Below, in pieces: positions 10,341-21,717 of a DNA stretch of 64,000 nucleotides. The position numbers and the translations under genes are program-made. How positions within the stretch are numbered: the first letter of the stretch is position 1; each line of letters opens with the position of its first letter. The notes under the pieces were generated by a model, which saw only the letters and a program-made list of their open reading frames with translations, did not search any database and was not told the DNA's origin. Source of the DNA: Caenorhabditis remanei (lineage: Eukaryota; Nematoda; Chromadorea; Rhabditida; Rhabditidae); assembly GCF_010183535.1 (NCBI RefSeq), contig NC_071332.1:5208001-5272000 (forward strand), written 5' to 3'.

Positions 10341-13300
10341 AATCAGATTAAATATAAATCAATTTTCTTTAAAAGGAAGAAAAACGTTCAGATAACATAA
10401 CAGATGTTACGAGTTCCATGGTTCAAGTGGTACAGAGCTGCTCTTTAATGTTTAGAAAAAGATTTCCCTGTTTCCTCTATTTTTGGAAGAAAAAAATAAA
10501 AGAAAACATTGATAAACATCTTCTGATTTCTGCATCTCTCACTGATCCATTTTCTGATCAGTGTTCAAATAGGGTACAGACAACAAACAATGCTCAAAAA
10601 GTGACTTCTAATCTACCAATGACATCATAAGAATCTTTATGGATAAGGAAGAGAATTTTTTGTCTTGTGAAACTTTTATGAGCGATATATCATATGACTA
10701 ACTGGATACTTTTTATAGATTATCCCATCTTCCAACATTGTGCGTGGGCAAAAAACATGAACAGGAAATGGAGGGTACCACCCGGCTCTTTTTAATTCTT
10801 AAATCTCAAGAAAGTTCGAAAGATTTATAGTTTTTCTTCTAGTGAAAATCTGAAAAATCTACTTTCAGATCTGCACGTCATCATCTCCGGATTACTGAAA
10901 ATTAGGAGGATACGAAGGTTAAGATATTTGTGGTGACATTAACATGATTTGTTGATTTATTTGCAAATAAATGTGACCTCACAGGAAATGGACTCGTCGC
11001 ATTGGACTCGCCGGAACTATGAATAGTAGTTTTGGCTTGGAAAATCGGGAAGGTCCTCCTGATATTGAACGTTCGGGAGCTATTAAAACTTTTGAAAATT
11101 TAAGAAACAGTCTGATTCCTTACAATCGAAATGATCCGAAGAGGCCAAGCATTATATCTCAACTGACAAAAACATTTTCTTAAACTGATCTGCGAACATC
11201 CTACTGTATTTTTTCAGTTAACGTCTTTTCGATATCTTATCTAGAAACCAATTCAAGCTGTTGTGAATTTCCCCCTAAAGATGTACGACCCTCCGAACCA
11301 ATAAGCAGAGGTAATGCGTTTTTCAGTCTGGAAATATTGATAGTTGGGAATCATCGAAAACATTACCAGGACCCTTCAAGCCAGAAAAATCCCAGGTCAG
11401 ACTAGTATTTATCATTTTGAAACAATAAGAATCGCTTATATTCGTAAAGACACTTATCCTTCAAAAAAATGGCAAAACAAGTTTTTACATATTTTAAAGC
11501 TGAAATTATTCGTTCCATCTCTACATAAAAAGTAGACTCCACACAACTTTGACGTTTTCCCTTTGTTTACAAAACAAAGTGGTTCAAGACCAAAAACTTG
11601 CACAACGCTTGATGATCGTTCAGGCTCAGTAGTTTCGATCAAAGATTTTGTGACCTACAATTCGGGAACAAACAGTCGCCCACGTTACAGAATTTGTAAC
11701 TTCTGATTGCCAGAAGAGACTTGATCAAGTAAATTTGAGTCTATCGAATAATAAAGATATTATCTTTCTCAGAAAATTCTACGCACTGTACTTCCTGATG
11801 CGTACAAAATATTGAACTGGTAGGATAAGCAATCTCAAATCCCTTATCCTCAAATTTCAAAAAAAATCGTTTTTTCCTGTCTAGACCTAGTGTTCTGTTC
11901 TGATGATCTAGAAAAGAAAACTGTCTTAAAAGATATCAAAAACAAGTCAAATTCTCACGTCTTCTAGTTATTCTTTGATTCTTTCGGAAGAAGAGAAAAG
12001 TGCAATGTTGGACAGACAACTCGTCTCGACAAGAAAAGGGGGAAGTCCGTTTATGGACTCAAAGAACCTATAAATAGGAAGGATCACCCACTCAAAAAAG
12101 CTCCAGAAAGCGACCAAGATTCTGGGATGAATGGGGAGGGAAGGGCAATCAATTGGAAATGCACAATACACAGAAGATTAAACGAAACAAAAAGAAACGT
12201 TGAGGGTGTATGCCTACGTAACCGGAGAGAGTAAACCGAGTGGAAACATTTTTGAAAGAAGAAATGAGTTAATAAATAGAGGAGAACATTGGATCATTTC
12301 AGAAGTGAGTAAACTAGAAAAAAGGTTGGAGATAGGAGAAAGATGGGTTAATGATCAAGTAATACGTCTACTGGAGGCGGGCAAAGACCAGGAAATGAAC
12401 GAAGTAATTAGACGGAGGTTCGATAAATAAATGGATGAGGTCATTAAGACAATTAGTGACGGAAAATGAACTACCTCGCAGAAAAGTGAGCTTACTACCG
12501 CTGAAAACTAGATAAACACTACGGAAAGACAAAAGGAATGACCCTCCAATTCGGATTTTCATGTTTCCTATGGTTAAAAAATGGGGTCAGTGCCCAAACT
12601 TTGAGCTCAATTTTCTCGATACTCAGAGACGTTTTGCAAAGTTTGAAAACAGATTTGGAATTTTCAAAGTTCAAGCTTTCCAACCATATAAGTCCTGACG
12701 CGGAACTCCATCTTGACTTGGGATCCTTCCCTAGTTAGATGGAAAATTTATGAGGAAGATTCGGAAAGTTCGACACTTATTTGAGCACCCGGAAGATCGC
12801 ACATCTTAATAAAAGAATCAGTTTGGAACAAAATCTCTAAAATTATGAAGGCCTTTCACGGAAAATAGAATAGTGCTAACCAAATCTCCATGACACAATT
12901 GTTCAGACGCCGAGCTTTCAAAAGTTTATTGTGAATACGGTATTTATTTTTGAACATTCTATTCCAATCTCATTCGGTCTATTAAAAGTTTTCATAAGGA
13001 GCGTTAATGGCTCAGTGCACGAACGTTCTACTCAATTTCGTTGAGATTTTGAACATTCACGCCGTTTTTTTGTCATACTGAATAAATTTGTACTAACATT
13101 TCAAAAATAGGTCCAAGAGAAACTTGAAAATAAAAGTGAAGTCATAGACTATAAAATTGTAAAAGCACATTTATATTCCAGGTACTCATATTTCACTTTT
13201 TGAAAGTTTGTGTTATTTATGTTTCAAAATTTTGAACTTTGGCTCACATGGCTTAAAATAAACTATGGTGGTATGGCTCACGAATTTTAGGGATCTGAAT

Positions 13301-15091
13301 ATTTTTTTCAATATTTTTCTCAGGGTTCCAACAACATCTGACTCATATCAACAGTGTCCTAATTCACAAAAAGGGCGTATCCTTGAATTAATCTACCAAA
13401 AGTCACGTAGCTGATGTTTGTTACGTAACCTCAATTAGTGGGATTCATTCAAAGATTACGAAATGGTTTCAGGAGTGTATGGTTTCAGATTAAATTGATA
13501 CACAAAATAGAGAAGGTCGTTCTGGTTTTTGATGGAACTATTACTAATAAATTAATCTTTTGATACAGTTGGGAGCAAAATTTGAAAAAACAAGGATTCG
13601 GGATTTGAGATCAGCACGTGGTTGAATTCAAGGGTTTCGGAATGAGAAGACCAATTGAACAAAAAAAAAGATTATAGAAGTTAAAATATGGTGGAGTCAG
13701 TGGGGGAACCATCAGTTAGAAGTTCGAAATCAGACAGAATGGTGGTCGAAAGATTTGATATTGGTAATTTCTAAAAGAATAAATTTTGGAGTTTATATTA
13801 TGTTTAAGGAGAACAGATAGAGGAGCAGTTTAGCGAACTTGTCATGGTTTTGTACCGTGATTATTTAAGCGCACAGACTGAAAACCAGATCGATTGAGGT
13901 AATGATAGACACGTGGACTTCCGGACATACAGACAGAAATCCAAAATGGTCGAAAATAGGAGATCCGAAAAGTTTTGTGAACGAAAATTTTTTTTGGTTT
14001 TCAAAAGGACCGTTTGGAAAATTTTGGTAGTTTCTGGTAAAATTTTCATTTTTTTAAAATGTTGTACTCCAAAACAGGTTTCTGGACATCTGTTTTTGAA
14101 ATGCTTACAGTTTTCATACAAATTCAAGATTTTTTTTACCGAAAATCTAATTTTTCAGACAGTTTTCCATCAATTTTTTTTTGAATTTCTCGGTTTTTGG
14201 GTCAGAAAACCGGATGAAATGATACACAGATCGGTTATGAAATTTCGGTTTGACTAGAGCACAGACAACTGGGACATCGATAAACACAAATCCCGTACGA
14301 GACCTAAGATTCTTCTGGAATCTCCATCTGGCTTCTATCAAACAAGTATATAAAACGGGCGATACATAACAATATCTTCTGGAAGACATTGAAGTTGACC
14401 TCTCCACCAAAAGATGCCTCCAAATAATAGTTAATCTACCAACCTCCATAGCCCCATAAAAAAGCGAAGACGTGTTTTGAACCGTCACGCACACTATAGG
14501 TACATAATCTAAAACTAGACATCTGGAAAGGATCTCTGAAAATTGAAAAGAAGGTCTCGTCTTGGCAAAGATGAGATCAGGGAGGACCTCCTTTTTTTTA
14601 TTTTCAAAAACATTTTCAAAAATAACAAAAAACAGAACAATATGAAACTAGAGACAAAGGGTATTTGTATTGGTTTAGGTCATGGGCGGTACGTCGTTTT
14701 GCAAAAGTGCATATTCTAGAATCTCCACGAATCATGTTCTCTTTTGTAGAAAAGTAAAAGACCATATATTTCTTAATTTGATATGAGGGAAAAGGGAAAG
14801 GGAAGTGAAAAGTAAACTGGAATGAAATCGAAAGAATAAGAAGAGAAGAGATTGAAGAACAATTTAGGAGGCCTACTTGAAAGGACTCAAAAGTCATCGG
14901 AAAACTAGATGACGTAAAATTTTTTGAGGAATATTTTGGACGGGTCCATAATACATTTGAAAAATAGGAGGACGAATGGATAGAATTTCACATTTAAGAG
15001 ATCACTGATCTCATTAAAAGAGTCTCAGACATTTAGGTCAGATTTTCAAAGAATACAGTCAACAAATAGGTAACGAGAAAACAGAAAATAT

Positions 15092-15270
15092 CAGACTTGT
15101 CACGGGCTGGGCCAAAATCAAAAATATTCTCGGCCTGGTAATCAAAAGGTGAATATGTATTAATTTAAGCACTTTTACTCTAAATTTTCAGAAATTTTTT
15201 TGTTTAAAAATGAGTACCCATTCTTGAATCCGGTCGGAGCCGGGCCGGCCCGATTTTTGACAAGTCTGTT
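15092..15270. repeat. GC-rich palindromic element, family G (copy 2)
   Basis: It starts CAGACTTGTCACGGGCTGG and ends CGGGCCGGCCCG, then TTTTTGACAAGTCTG. The GACTTGTC ends and the GGCC-rich subterminal blocks match the element at 252-560, with a shorter AT-rich interior. Confidence 0.7.
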
Positions 15271-16130
15271 TTAAACGGAATAGTTTAACAAAGCTATTTC
15301 AGTGCAATATGTTTTCAGATGGCGTAGATTATTTTCGGGTGGGTTGTATATGCTATTATCCAAGTTCAAGTAATGGAATTGGGTCATATGGAATGTTATG
15401 ATATCATGGAAATCATGGTTTTTGTTCAAGTCGTGGAATCCAAGAAATTTGTCATTTCGGATTAGCTGAGAGCTCAGTCTGGTTGAAGTTTTTATTGGTA
15501 TGTCTTTATGTTTAAAATCAACAAAAAAGAGCTGAATGCACTCCAGCTCTCAGAAACCTAATACTGGTCTAGAACATAGGGACCTCTCTGCTTACCTTTG
15601 CTTTATATAGGTTTCAGTCTCAAAAACATATTCATAACTGACTCTCTGAAAATAAATCATTTTCAAGGAACCTAGAAACGTTTCTGCAAATTTGCCGATT
15701 TTCTGAAAACATTTCTATTTCCCTAAACAGACACTATTCTTGCTTCTTGGTTCCTTCCTGTCTGGAAATTCATTGTCCTCTCCACCCTCACTTTTATTCG
15801 AAAAAAAAATTGGAGGTGTTTGATCAGACAGGAAGAATGAAATGAACTAAAAAGAATTTTTCATCCTTAGTGTGTCTTATGTGTAGTATTATGGCCTCCC
15901 ACTAACTTTATTTTGATTTAGAAATCGGAAGTCAGTTCTTTGTTAATCGAGGATATCGAGTCAATCCAAATCAGGTTTAGCAGTTACAAGTCAGATTGTG
16001 GGTTTCTGTCTTGTTCATACTAACAAAAAATGAGAAAAACCAGATTTAGGGGGAAGAAAAAACAAGGGACTTGCCATGCAGAAAATTCATATTGAATTGA
16101 ACTGGAGTCAGTTGACAGGCAGGTTGAAGA

Positions 16131-16261
16131 TTACCGTAAAAACTCTATTATTACGGCATGCCATTATATTTTTTAGAAAATATCCAGGAGAATGCTAGTG
16201 GTGAATTTTGAGCATGCCGTTCCATTATAGGTTTCCGTTATAATACAGTTTTTACGGTATA
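16131..16261. repeat. inverted-repeat element with TACCGTAAAAACT ends
   Basis: The left end ATTACCGTAAAAACTCTATT leads to ACGGCATGCC. The right end has GCATGCCGTTCC and then TAATACAGTTTTTACGGTAT, the inverse. At about 130 bases it is a typical small MITE. I see no clear target-site duplication beyond A/T. Confidence 0.7.
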
Positions 16262-17306
16262 TTCTATTTGCTATAAAAAAAAGATACGGCGATAAATTAC
16301 TGTAACAAGCTTGCCATGCGTTCTTAAAAACTTTTCACATTATTGTTTTGAATGTGACAGTGTTAAAACAATAACAATATTAATCTGACTTCAAGAAAAA
16401 AGAAAAAGTTGAACAGTCTCTTTCTGAAGGGCGCAGCTTGACTGAAAAGCAACTCTCTGTGTATATTTTGGAAAAAAAAAGTATAATTTTTGAATTAATC
16501 ATTACCAGAACACGATACATGTTTTACGCGAGTTTGGAAGGATTCACCTAGCAAGATTATGAGAAACAGCGCCAGAGGCGCGACAGCCTAACTGGCAAAT
16601 ACATATTCTGGTTTTCTCAGTAGTCCTCGACTTTTGTGCTATTTTTAACTTGGTCAAGTTGATTAAAGAACCAACAGCTCTACATAACTTTTCGTAAATT
16701 TGTTCATAGCTTTCCTAAGGATAAATATTACAAATATATATGACATAGGTTATGTATAGCACACATCGAATCAACGTTTTTGAGGCAGCATACACCTTCT
16801 ACTCCCGTTTTCTGATTGCCTTATAATAGAGAAACAACTAAATTACTCACATAATAAGCCATAGTTAAACGACTTTTTAGTATAAATTTTTGGGAAAACT
16901 AAATTACTAAATTTTCTATTAGCTAACAATCAAATTTAGCGTTTCTCAAGTCGTGAGTTTTAGTTTCTATTCTTTGATTTTCTAAAAGATTATTTCGGTT
17001 CCACAACTTCATCACCTGAAAGAAAACTGAATGATGAGCCAGTCTTTGACTCTTCCACACTTTGAACGTGTTCCTAGAAACTGATTGCTTATTCATAAAT
17101 ATCTGAAACATCGTCTGAATTTATTTACACTTTATTATGTACAAGAGAAACTAATCTACAAGAAAAGAGAAGAGAAAACAAACAGAAAGTGCGTTAGCAC
17201 TTTGCATTGAGATGCGAAAAACAGAACGAGCTGAAAAATAAGTTACGAGAGCGATGGAAATTAAAAGGGGACAGATGTATGTAACAGAGAGGAGCGAGTG
17301 GAGAAT

Positions 17307-18808
17307 TTAACAGTAGCTCTTTCTGGTTCCGGTACGGAGCTCCATTTTGGTGGTCGATGGAGCTGCCTCTGGTCTTGCAGCCTTGTGAACCAAGCCAGAT
17401 GGTTTTGAAGCTTGAACCTTCTTTTTCTTGAGTCCATGGCTTCTGGCTTTTGGAGCCATCTTGTTCTTCGAGGAACGCTTCTTGGTCATGGCTCCACGTT
17501 TTTTCATGGTAGAGATTGGTTTTCCCTTCTTCTGGACAGCGGAGCTGGTGGATGGTTGGTTCTTGTCAGCCTTCTGGAATCACTCGTTTTACTTTTGAAT
17601 ATTGAATTTTCTCAGTTAGGAAACGACATGTCACAGCTAAACCGGAAATCGGTAAGGTCAGTCTAACAATCAACACCTGTCTGTCTGTTTCATAAACAAC
17701 ATGTTTACATTTCCATCTTATCAACTCAATTCCTAACCTTGGTGACAGCGACGTTCTCCAACTTCTGACGAACTTCCTTGAGCATCATCATCGGTTGAGT
17801 CTGGACTGGAACCACAATTTGCATGTTCTTCTCACGTTCCTTGCCCATGCGGAAACTGCCAGTGGCACCATGTCCGCGTGCCTAAAAATAGAAGTGAGGA
17901 ACCAACGACCGAAACAGAAATGTCCAAAACAACAAGTGCAAGGACGTTTCAACGTTTCACCCTCACCTGTTCAATGTCTCCAGAGTCGACGGCCTTCTTG
18001 AGGACGGAGCGGAGATGGCTGTTCACCTGAAATAGATTTATGGTAATCCTTGGAGTTAAGGAATTAAAGATTAGGTATAAATAATTGATCAAAGCTCTCT
18101 TATTCACAAAAATAGGTGTTGATACATTTCTGCTCTTTGGTCTCCTCTTTTATGAGACAAAACATATGTTTGATGTTTTTTCTCATTGATATATTTTTCT
18201 TTTTTCTAGCTGGCAAAATGAAAAAAAATATCAATGAAGAATCAGAAAAGAACTACAAAATTGGAGCATATTATAGCTCATGTGGTATAAGAATTAGGTG
18301 TAAACATTCAGTGCATGTCTGGCTTGCATTTTGACCAAAGCACATACTTTCGGAAGGTTCTCTCCGACGTGATAGTTCTGAGCGATGTATTTGAGAATCG
18401 CCGCCTTGCTGCTTCCTTTTCCGTTGTCGATGGCGCTGATGGCGCCCTGAAGAAAGAAGAAATACAGTAATCCCTATTCTGAACTCAGAAACGCCCCCAC
18501 CTTGATCATCTCCATGTAACTCGGATGATGTTGGACTCTCTCGTGATGAGGACGTCCGAGAAGAACGTAGTTGAGTGAGATTTCCTCGGTTGAGGCATCC
18601 AGGTTGTTGGCCATATGGATGAGAGAAGTGGTCATTTCGTCGAACTTTTTTGGTTGCTGGAATGAAAATTGGAGAGTTTTGAAGGGATCGGGCGATAGTT
18701 AGAAAGATAAGAAAGTGTTAAGAGACGGGATAATTCTTGAGAGGAGCGGTAACATAGAATATCTACCTGATTTGAACTTGCAGACGGAAATACAAAATCT
18801 AGACACAT
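17307..18808 (-). CDS. hil-1: linker histone H1-like protein (intron-rich, H1.X type)
   Basis: Six exons (18808-18767, 18656-18501, 18446-18348, 18026-17967, 17881-17738, 17573-17307) join in phase to 255 residues. Residues 57-130 form the winged-helix globular H1/H5 domain (HPSYMEMIKGAISAIDN, GSSKAAILKYIAQNY, LRSVLKKAVDSGDIEQ, ending RGHGATGSFRM). The C-terminal third is Lys/Ser/Pro-rich (KKRGAMTKKRSSKNKMAPK), as in H1 DNA-binding tails. The protein would bind nucleosomal linker DNA. The long non-basic N-terminus (residues 1-56), the acidic and hydrophobic insert before the tail, five introns and an AATAAA signal at 17131-17136 (minus) set it apart from replication-type H1 genes. By elimination among worm H1 genes it best fits the atypical hil-1 (H1.X). 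The family call is firm; the orthologue name is inference. The start ATG at 18808 is the only one in phase with exon 2 that I found. Confidence 0.88.
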
Positions 18809-20332
18809 GGTATTGGAGAGAATGTAACTGATACTATATCAATGACAAGTTCTAAGCGAAACTTTTAAAATGTGTACCCAAAAGCTTAATTCGACTTTTT
18901 CTACCTCTGCGTGTGTGCAAATCGAAAGAAATCGGCTGACTGAATGGCAGAGACGAGGACGAACGATGAAGGAGGGCGTCTCGCCGTCAGTTGAAAACAA
19001 AAATGGAGAGCACAAGGACGGTAGAGGCAGCAGAATGGAAAATGGTGAGGAGAAAATGGAAAACAGAACAAAAACACATGACAAGAAGAAGAGGAGGAGG
19101 AGGAGGCAAGGCCAGTGGAAGAGATCGACGAGCGAAAAAAAAGAAAGAGTTGTTTACTCCAAAACGAACTGCCGAGTAGATGGGAAATGTGTGGACGCAA
19201 GTGGGCACGTGCCCGGGGTCGTTTTGCAAAAGAGAATAGATGAATACACTTTTGAATCTGTTCAGAAAATTAACATTTTCTGGATTTCGCACAAATCCTT
19301 GACATTCCGATAATGGAGATAACAAGAGACAGAACATGAAACGTGATTCCTCTCACTTGTCAGGAGAATCTAGATATTGTTTATTAGAAATTCGATGATG
19401 CGAAAAGTGAGACAAACGTGTAAAACTGAAAAATACATTGAAACTTTGTTGTTGAATTGGGATTCATTGGAATCAACATGTCGGATGTGCCGTCTGGGTG
19501 CCATTGGAGATTCTTGAGAAGTTGATGAGATAGAACCAGGAATATGTATTTTGCCATAGTTGTCAAGGCCCGGACTGTCAGAAAAACCGAGTCTCGGATT
19601 TTGGCGCCAAAATTCAAAATTCAAATGTTTTCGATTTTTTTTGAACACTTTGAATTTTTTACGCGAAAAAGTCAAACTTTCGACTATGATTCAGGATTTG
19701 AAAACATTTTGAATTGTTATCAAAAATTTTAAAATTTTAATGAAGAATTGGGAAAAGGGAAAAAAATTGTACTTTTTTGAAGACGGGCCTTAACAACTAT
19801 ATATTTTGCAATCACTGTTTGAACATGGGTACTACATCAAACAAATCGAAGTGTTCGGATAAGTTTTGATCAGTAACCAGATTCCTGGAAATTGGATGTT
19901 CTGTAAGAGCTGACCACATTCTACAGAAATTTTAAAGGTAGGTTCGAGTTGAATTATCTAGAAACTAACCAGAAAATAACGTTTGTGTACATTGATCTTT
20001 ATTCTTGTAGTACTTTGAAACCAACAGTGTTTAAATTTTGTTGAAACATCGTGTTTTGAGTATTGCTGTAAATCTTCACTTTTCCGTTGAATAACTTATA
20101 TCTAAGAGAGTGCTTATTCATAAAATTTTATCAACAATACAAATTATGATAATAAAAACCGAAACTTTTCTAAATAGCTGAAATTGTATTTTTATCTGAA
20201 AAATAGTTGAGTAGAGATGAGCATAACTAAAACAACAGAAAAACGATTTATATGTATGTTGAATTATAAAATTGTTATAATTTTAAAACGTGCATTCCTT
20301 CGGATAAAAAAAGCTTTGCCACATCGCTATAT
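18809..20332. other. intergenic region with purine-rich block and palindrome
   Basis: Upstream of the histone gene lies a GA-rich block (about 18935-19150). It keeps several frames open but encodes only low-complexity Lys/Arg/Glu, so I do not call it coding. An inverted-repeat element follows at 19545-19812. The rest is AT-rich with no exon seen. Confidence 0.45.
19545..19812. repeat. palindromic element with AGTTGTCAAGGCCCG ends
   Basis: The left end reads TGCCATAGTTGTCAAGGCCC. The right end is its inverse, GGGCCTTAACAACTATATATTTTGC. An end-like fragment (CATACTTGTCGAGACCCGGC) recurs in the metalloproteinase intron near 43612. It may be a distant relative of family G. Confidence 0.6.
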
Positions 20333-20622
20333 TCAAGTCAAGGAAGGCTGTGGAGCTTGTACTGCTGGAATTGCTTGAGGTGGTGGTACCACTGCTGATG
20401 CTCCAGCTTCAACTGGTTTTGCAACAACAATAGTGTTCGCCGTTTCATTGGCTGACTTCTTCTTATATATCCACCAAATACCGACACCTATTGCGATGAT
20501 TGCTGGAATCAAGAGCCATCCATAGGAGGTCTTATTGTTATAGCCGTAATCGAAATCGTAATAATCATACCACTGAAAAGAGTTAATATTAGTCAATCTT
20601 TTCTGAAATTCCAACTCACCAT
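20333..20622 (-). CDS. small single-pass membrane protein
   Basis: Two exons give 80 residues. The first (20622-20620) holds only the ATG before a GTGAGT donor; the second is 20572-20333. The short N-terminal segment is Tyr/Asp-rich (WYDYYDFDYGYNNKTSYG). A transmembrane helix of about 19 residues follows (WLLIPAIIAIGVGIWWIY), then KKK as a stop-transfer and a Pro/Ala/Val-rich tail ending QAPQPSLT. It has no cleavable signal, so it is probably a type III or signal-anchor protein. Its neighbour at 21313-21717 has a similar size and layout, so the two may be distant paralogues. I do not recognise a family. A longer continuous open frame through the intron exists, but the splice sites are strong. 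Confidence 0.7.
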
Positions 20623-21312
20623 CTTGACAGAAAAAATACAAAACTTGAATCAATTCAATTAAAGGAAAATGTGTTTAGTTTCATTGGAACTCGAAGCTTT
20701 CATTAAATATCATTTTGATTCATTGAATTCTTAACAAATGTCCAAACAATAAAAGATGATTTCATCTATTATGAATCATATCACATGATTCTACACAACA
20801 GTTGCGGAATTTCATTTCCACGAACAAGAAACCGTTTCTAAATGAAATTTTTGCCAGAAATTGGTTTTTTCATCTGAACCAGTTTCAGATGATGTGCCCT
20901 CTATAAAACTTATGGTAGCTCTTGTTCTGCGCAAAATTCCAAGCGGTCCAAAATAATCTGACAATATTCTTGATAATTGAGGTCTAGGATCACTTTCGTC
21001 TTATTATGGTTCATCTTGGCTTTATGCTTGGATACAAGGTTTCAGATACGCCAGTTTCAGTATGCCATTAAGTGTACACCTACCTTTATCTGACATCCTC
21101 ACAGTTTTCTCAGCAAAAACCACGACAATATGCATTATATATTCACAGAGTTTATTATGTTTCAGTTGGTTGGTAAAGTAGTAAAGTCGATTCGCAATAT
21201 TTCGTATTCGCAGAGTTTATTATGTTTTTGTAAAGTAAACTGTAAAAATCGTATTCACTTCAAAGATATTAGATTAGAATTACTATATCCCAAGAAATAT
21301 ACAAATAGACAA
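20623..21312. other. intergenic gap
   Basis: AT-rich, with short open frames only. I see no exon, RNA gene or repeat. It presumably holds the promoter of the small membrane protein at 20333-20622 and the 3' UTR of its neighbour. Confidence 0.4.
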
Positions 21313-21717
21313 TTAAACATAAATGTATTCATCGCCTTTAACTGCTGGAGTCACTGGAATTGTCAACACATGACTGGATCTTCTACGTTCTTCTTTGGTG
21401 TCCTTCTTCTCATCATCCAAATCAATTGACTCCACCGAATGAACATCCACTGATTTCCTCGACAACTGAACCGACTTTCTCGGAGAAGGAACTTTGATTT
21501 CTGGGGGAACGATTTGAACTGAACGTCTTGGAATCTCTGGAGCCATGGATTTCTCCGGAGCCACAGCTTCAGTGACAGCTGGTTCGGGGGCAGACAGCGA
21601 CTTTATGTAGTTGACAATCGTTTTTCGATTGATGTAAAGAATCCAGAGAATCAAAAGTGCTGAAGCAGTAGCCACCACGAGTAGAATGACAATCATTTCG
21701 AAAGGTGTTGGTGACAT
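21313..21717 (-). CDS. small single-pass membrane protein with repeated basic-Ser motifs
   Basis: A single exon of 134 residues. MSPTPFEM leads into one strong transmembrane helix (about 9-28, IVILLVVATASALLILWILY), then a hydrophilic tail of about 105 residues. The tail carries four near-identical motifs of two basic residues followed by Ser: RRSVQI, RKSVQL, RKSVDV and RRSSHV. Each matches the consensus for basophilic kinases such as PKA or PKC. A DLDDEKKDTKEERRR segment precedes the last motif, and the C-terminus is GDEYIYV. I do not recognise a family; the repeated motifs suggest a phosphoregulated cytoplasmic tail. Confidence 0.75.
   Translation of the reverse strand: MSPTPFEMIVILLVVATASALLILWILYINRKTIVNYIKSLSAPEPAVTEAVAPEKSMAPEIPRRSVQIVPPEIKVPSPRKSVQLSRKSVDVHSVESIDLDDEKKDTKEERRRSSHVLTIPVTPAVKGDEYIYV

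Larger units (their letters stand above)
9021..12740 (+). pseudogene. probable decayed multi-exon gene or genes
   Basis: Several plus-strand stretches look coding, with splice-like edges, but do not join into one clean frame. An ATG at 9021 opens MKESTRRKRVSTIDLLCL; 9194-9356 reads VSTENNFSNILNVIW and on through CDGVLYRGYVCRI. 10869-10917 joins in phase to 10985-11183 (KWTRRIGLAGTMNSS, ending SQLTKTFS and a stop). 11218-11310 reads NVFSISYLETNSSCC. 11537-11704 reads TPHNFDVFPLFTKQSG, then meets a stop while a neighbouring frame opens. A last short exon ends AYKILNW at about 11823. Further charged stretches in shifted frames lie at 11980-12080, 12085-12239 and 12200-12430. Composition is protein-like, but stops at exon ends and frame changes suggest decay. 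I do not recognise the family. It could instead be a real gene whose introns I have misplaced. Confidence 0.35.
12741..17306. other. gene-poor region
   Basis: I found no supportable exon. The longer open frames around 13861-14494 are low-complexity or lack splice context. The region holds a family G palindrome (15092-15270) and a TACCGTAAAAACT-bounded inverted repeat (16131-16261). The poly-A signal of the downstream minus-strand histone gene is present at 17131-17136 (TTTATT on plus). Confidence 0.4.

Noticed and set aside
13861..14494. 114- and 115-codon frames on opposite strands
   Set aside because: The plus frame is Phe/Lys-rich and AT-driven; the minus frame overlaps it and has no motif. 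Neither has intron signals.
18870..19313. 147-codon plus-strand open frame upstream of the histone gene
   Set aside because: It follows a GA-rich block and encodes low-complexity Lys/Arg/Glu sequence. It lacks splice context and a homologue-like motif, and several frames are open over the same block.
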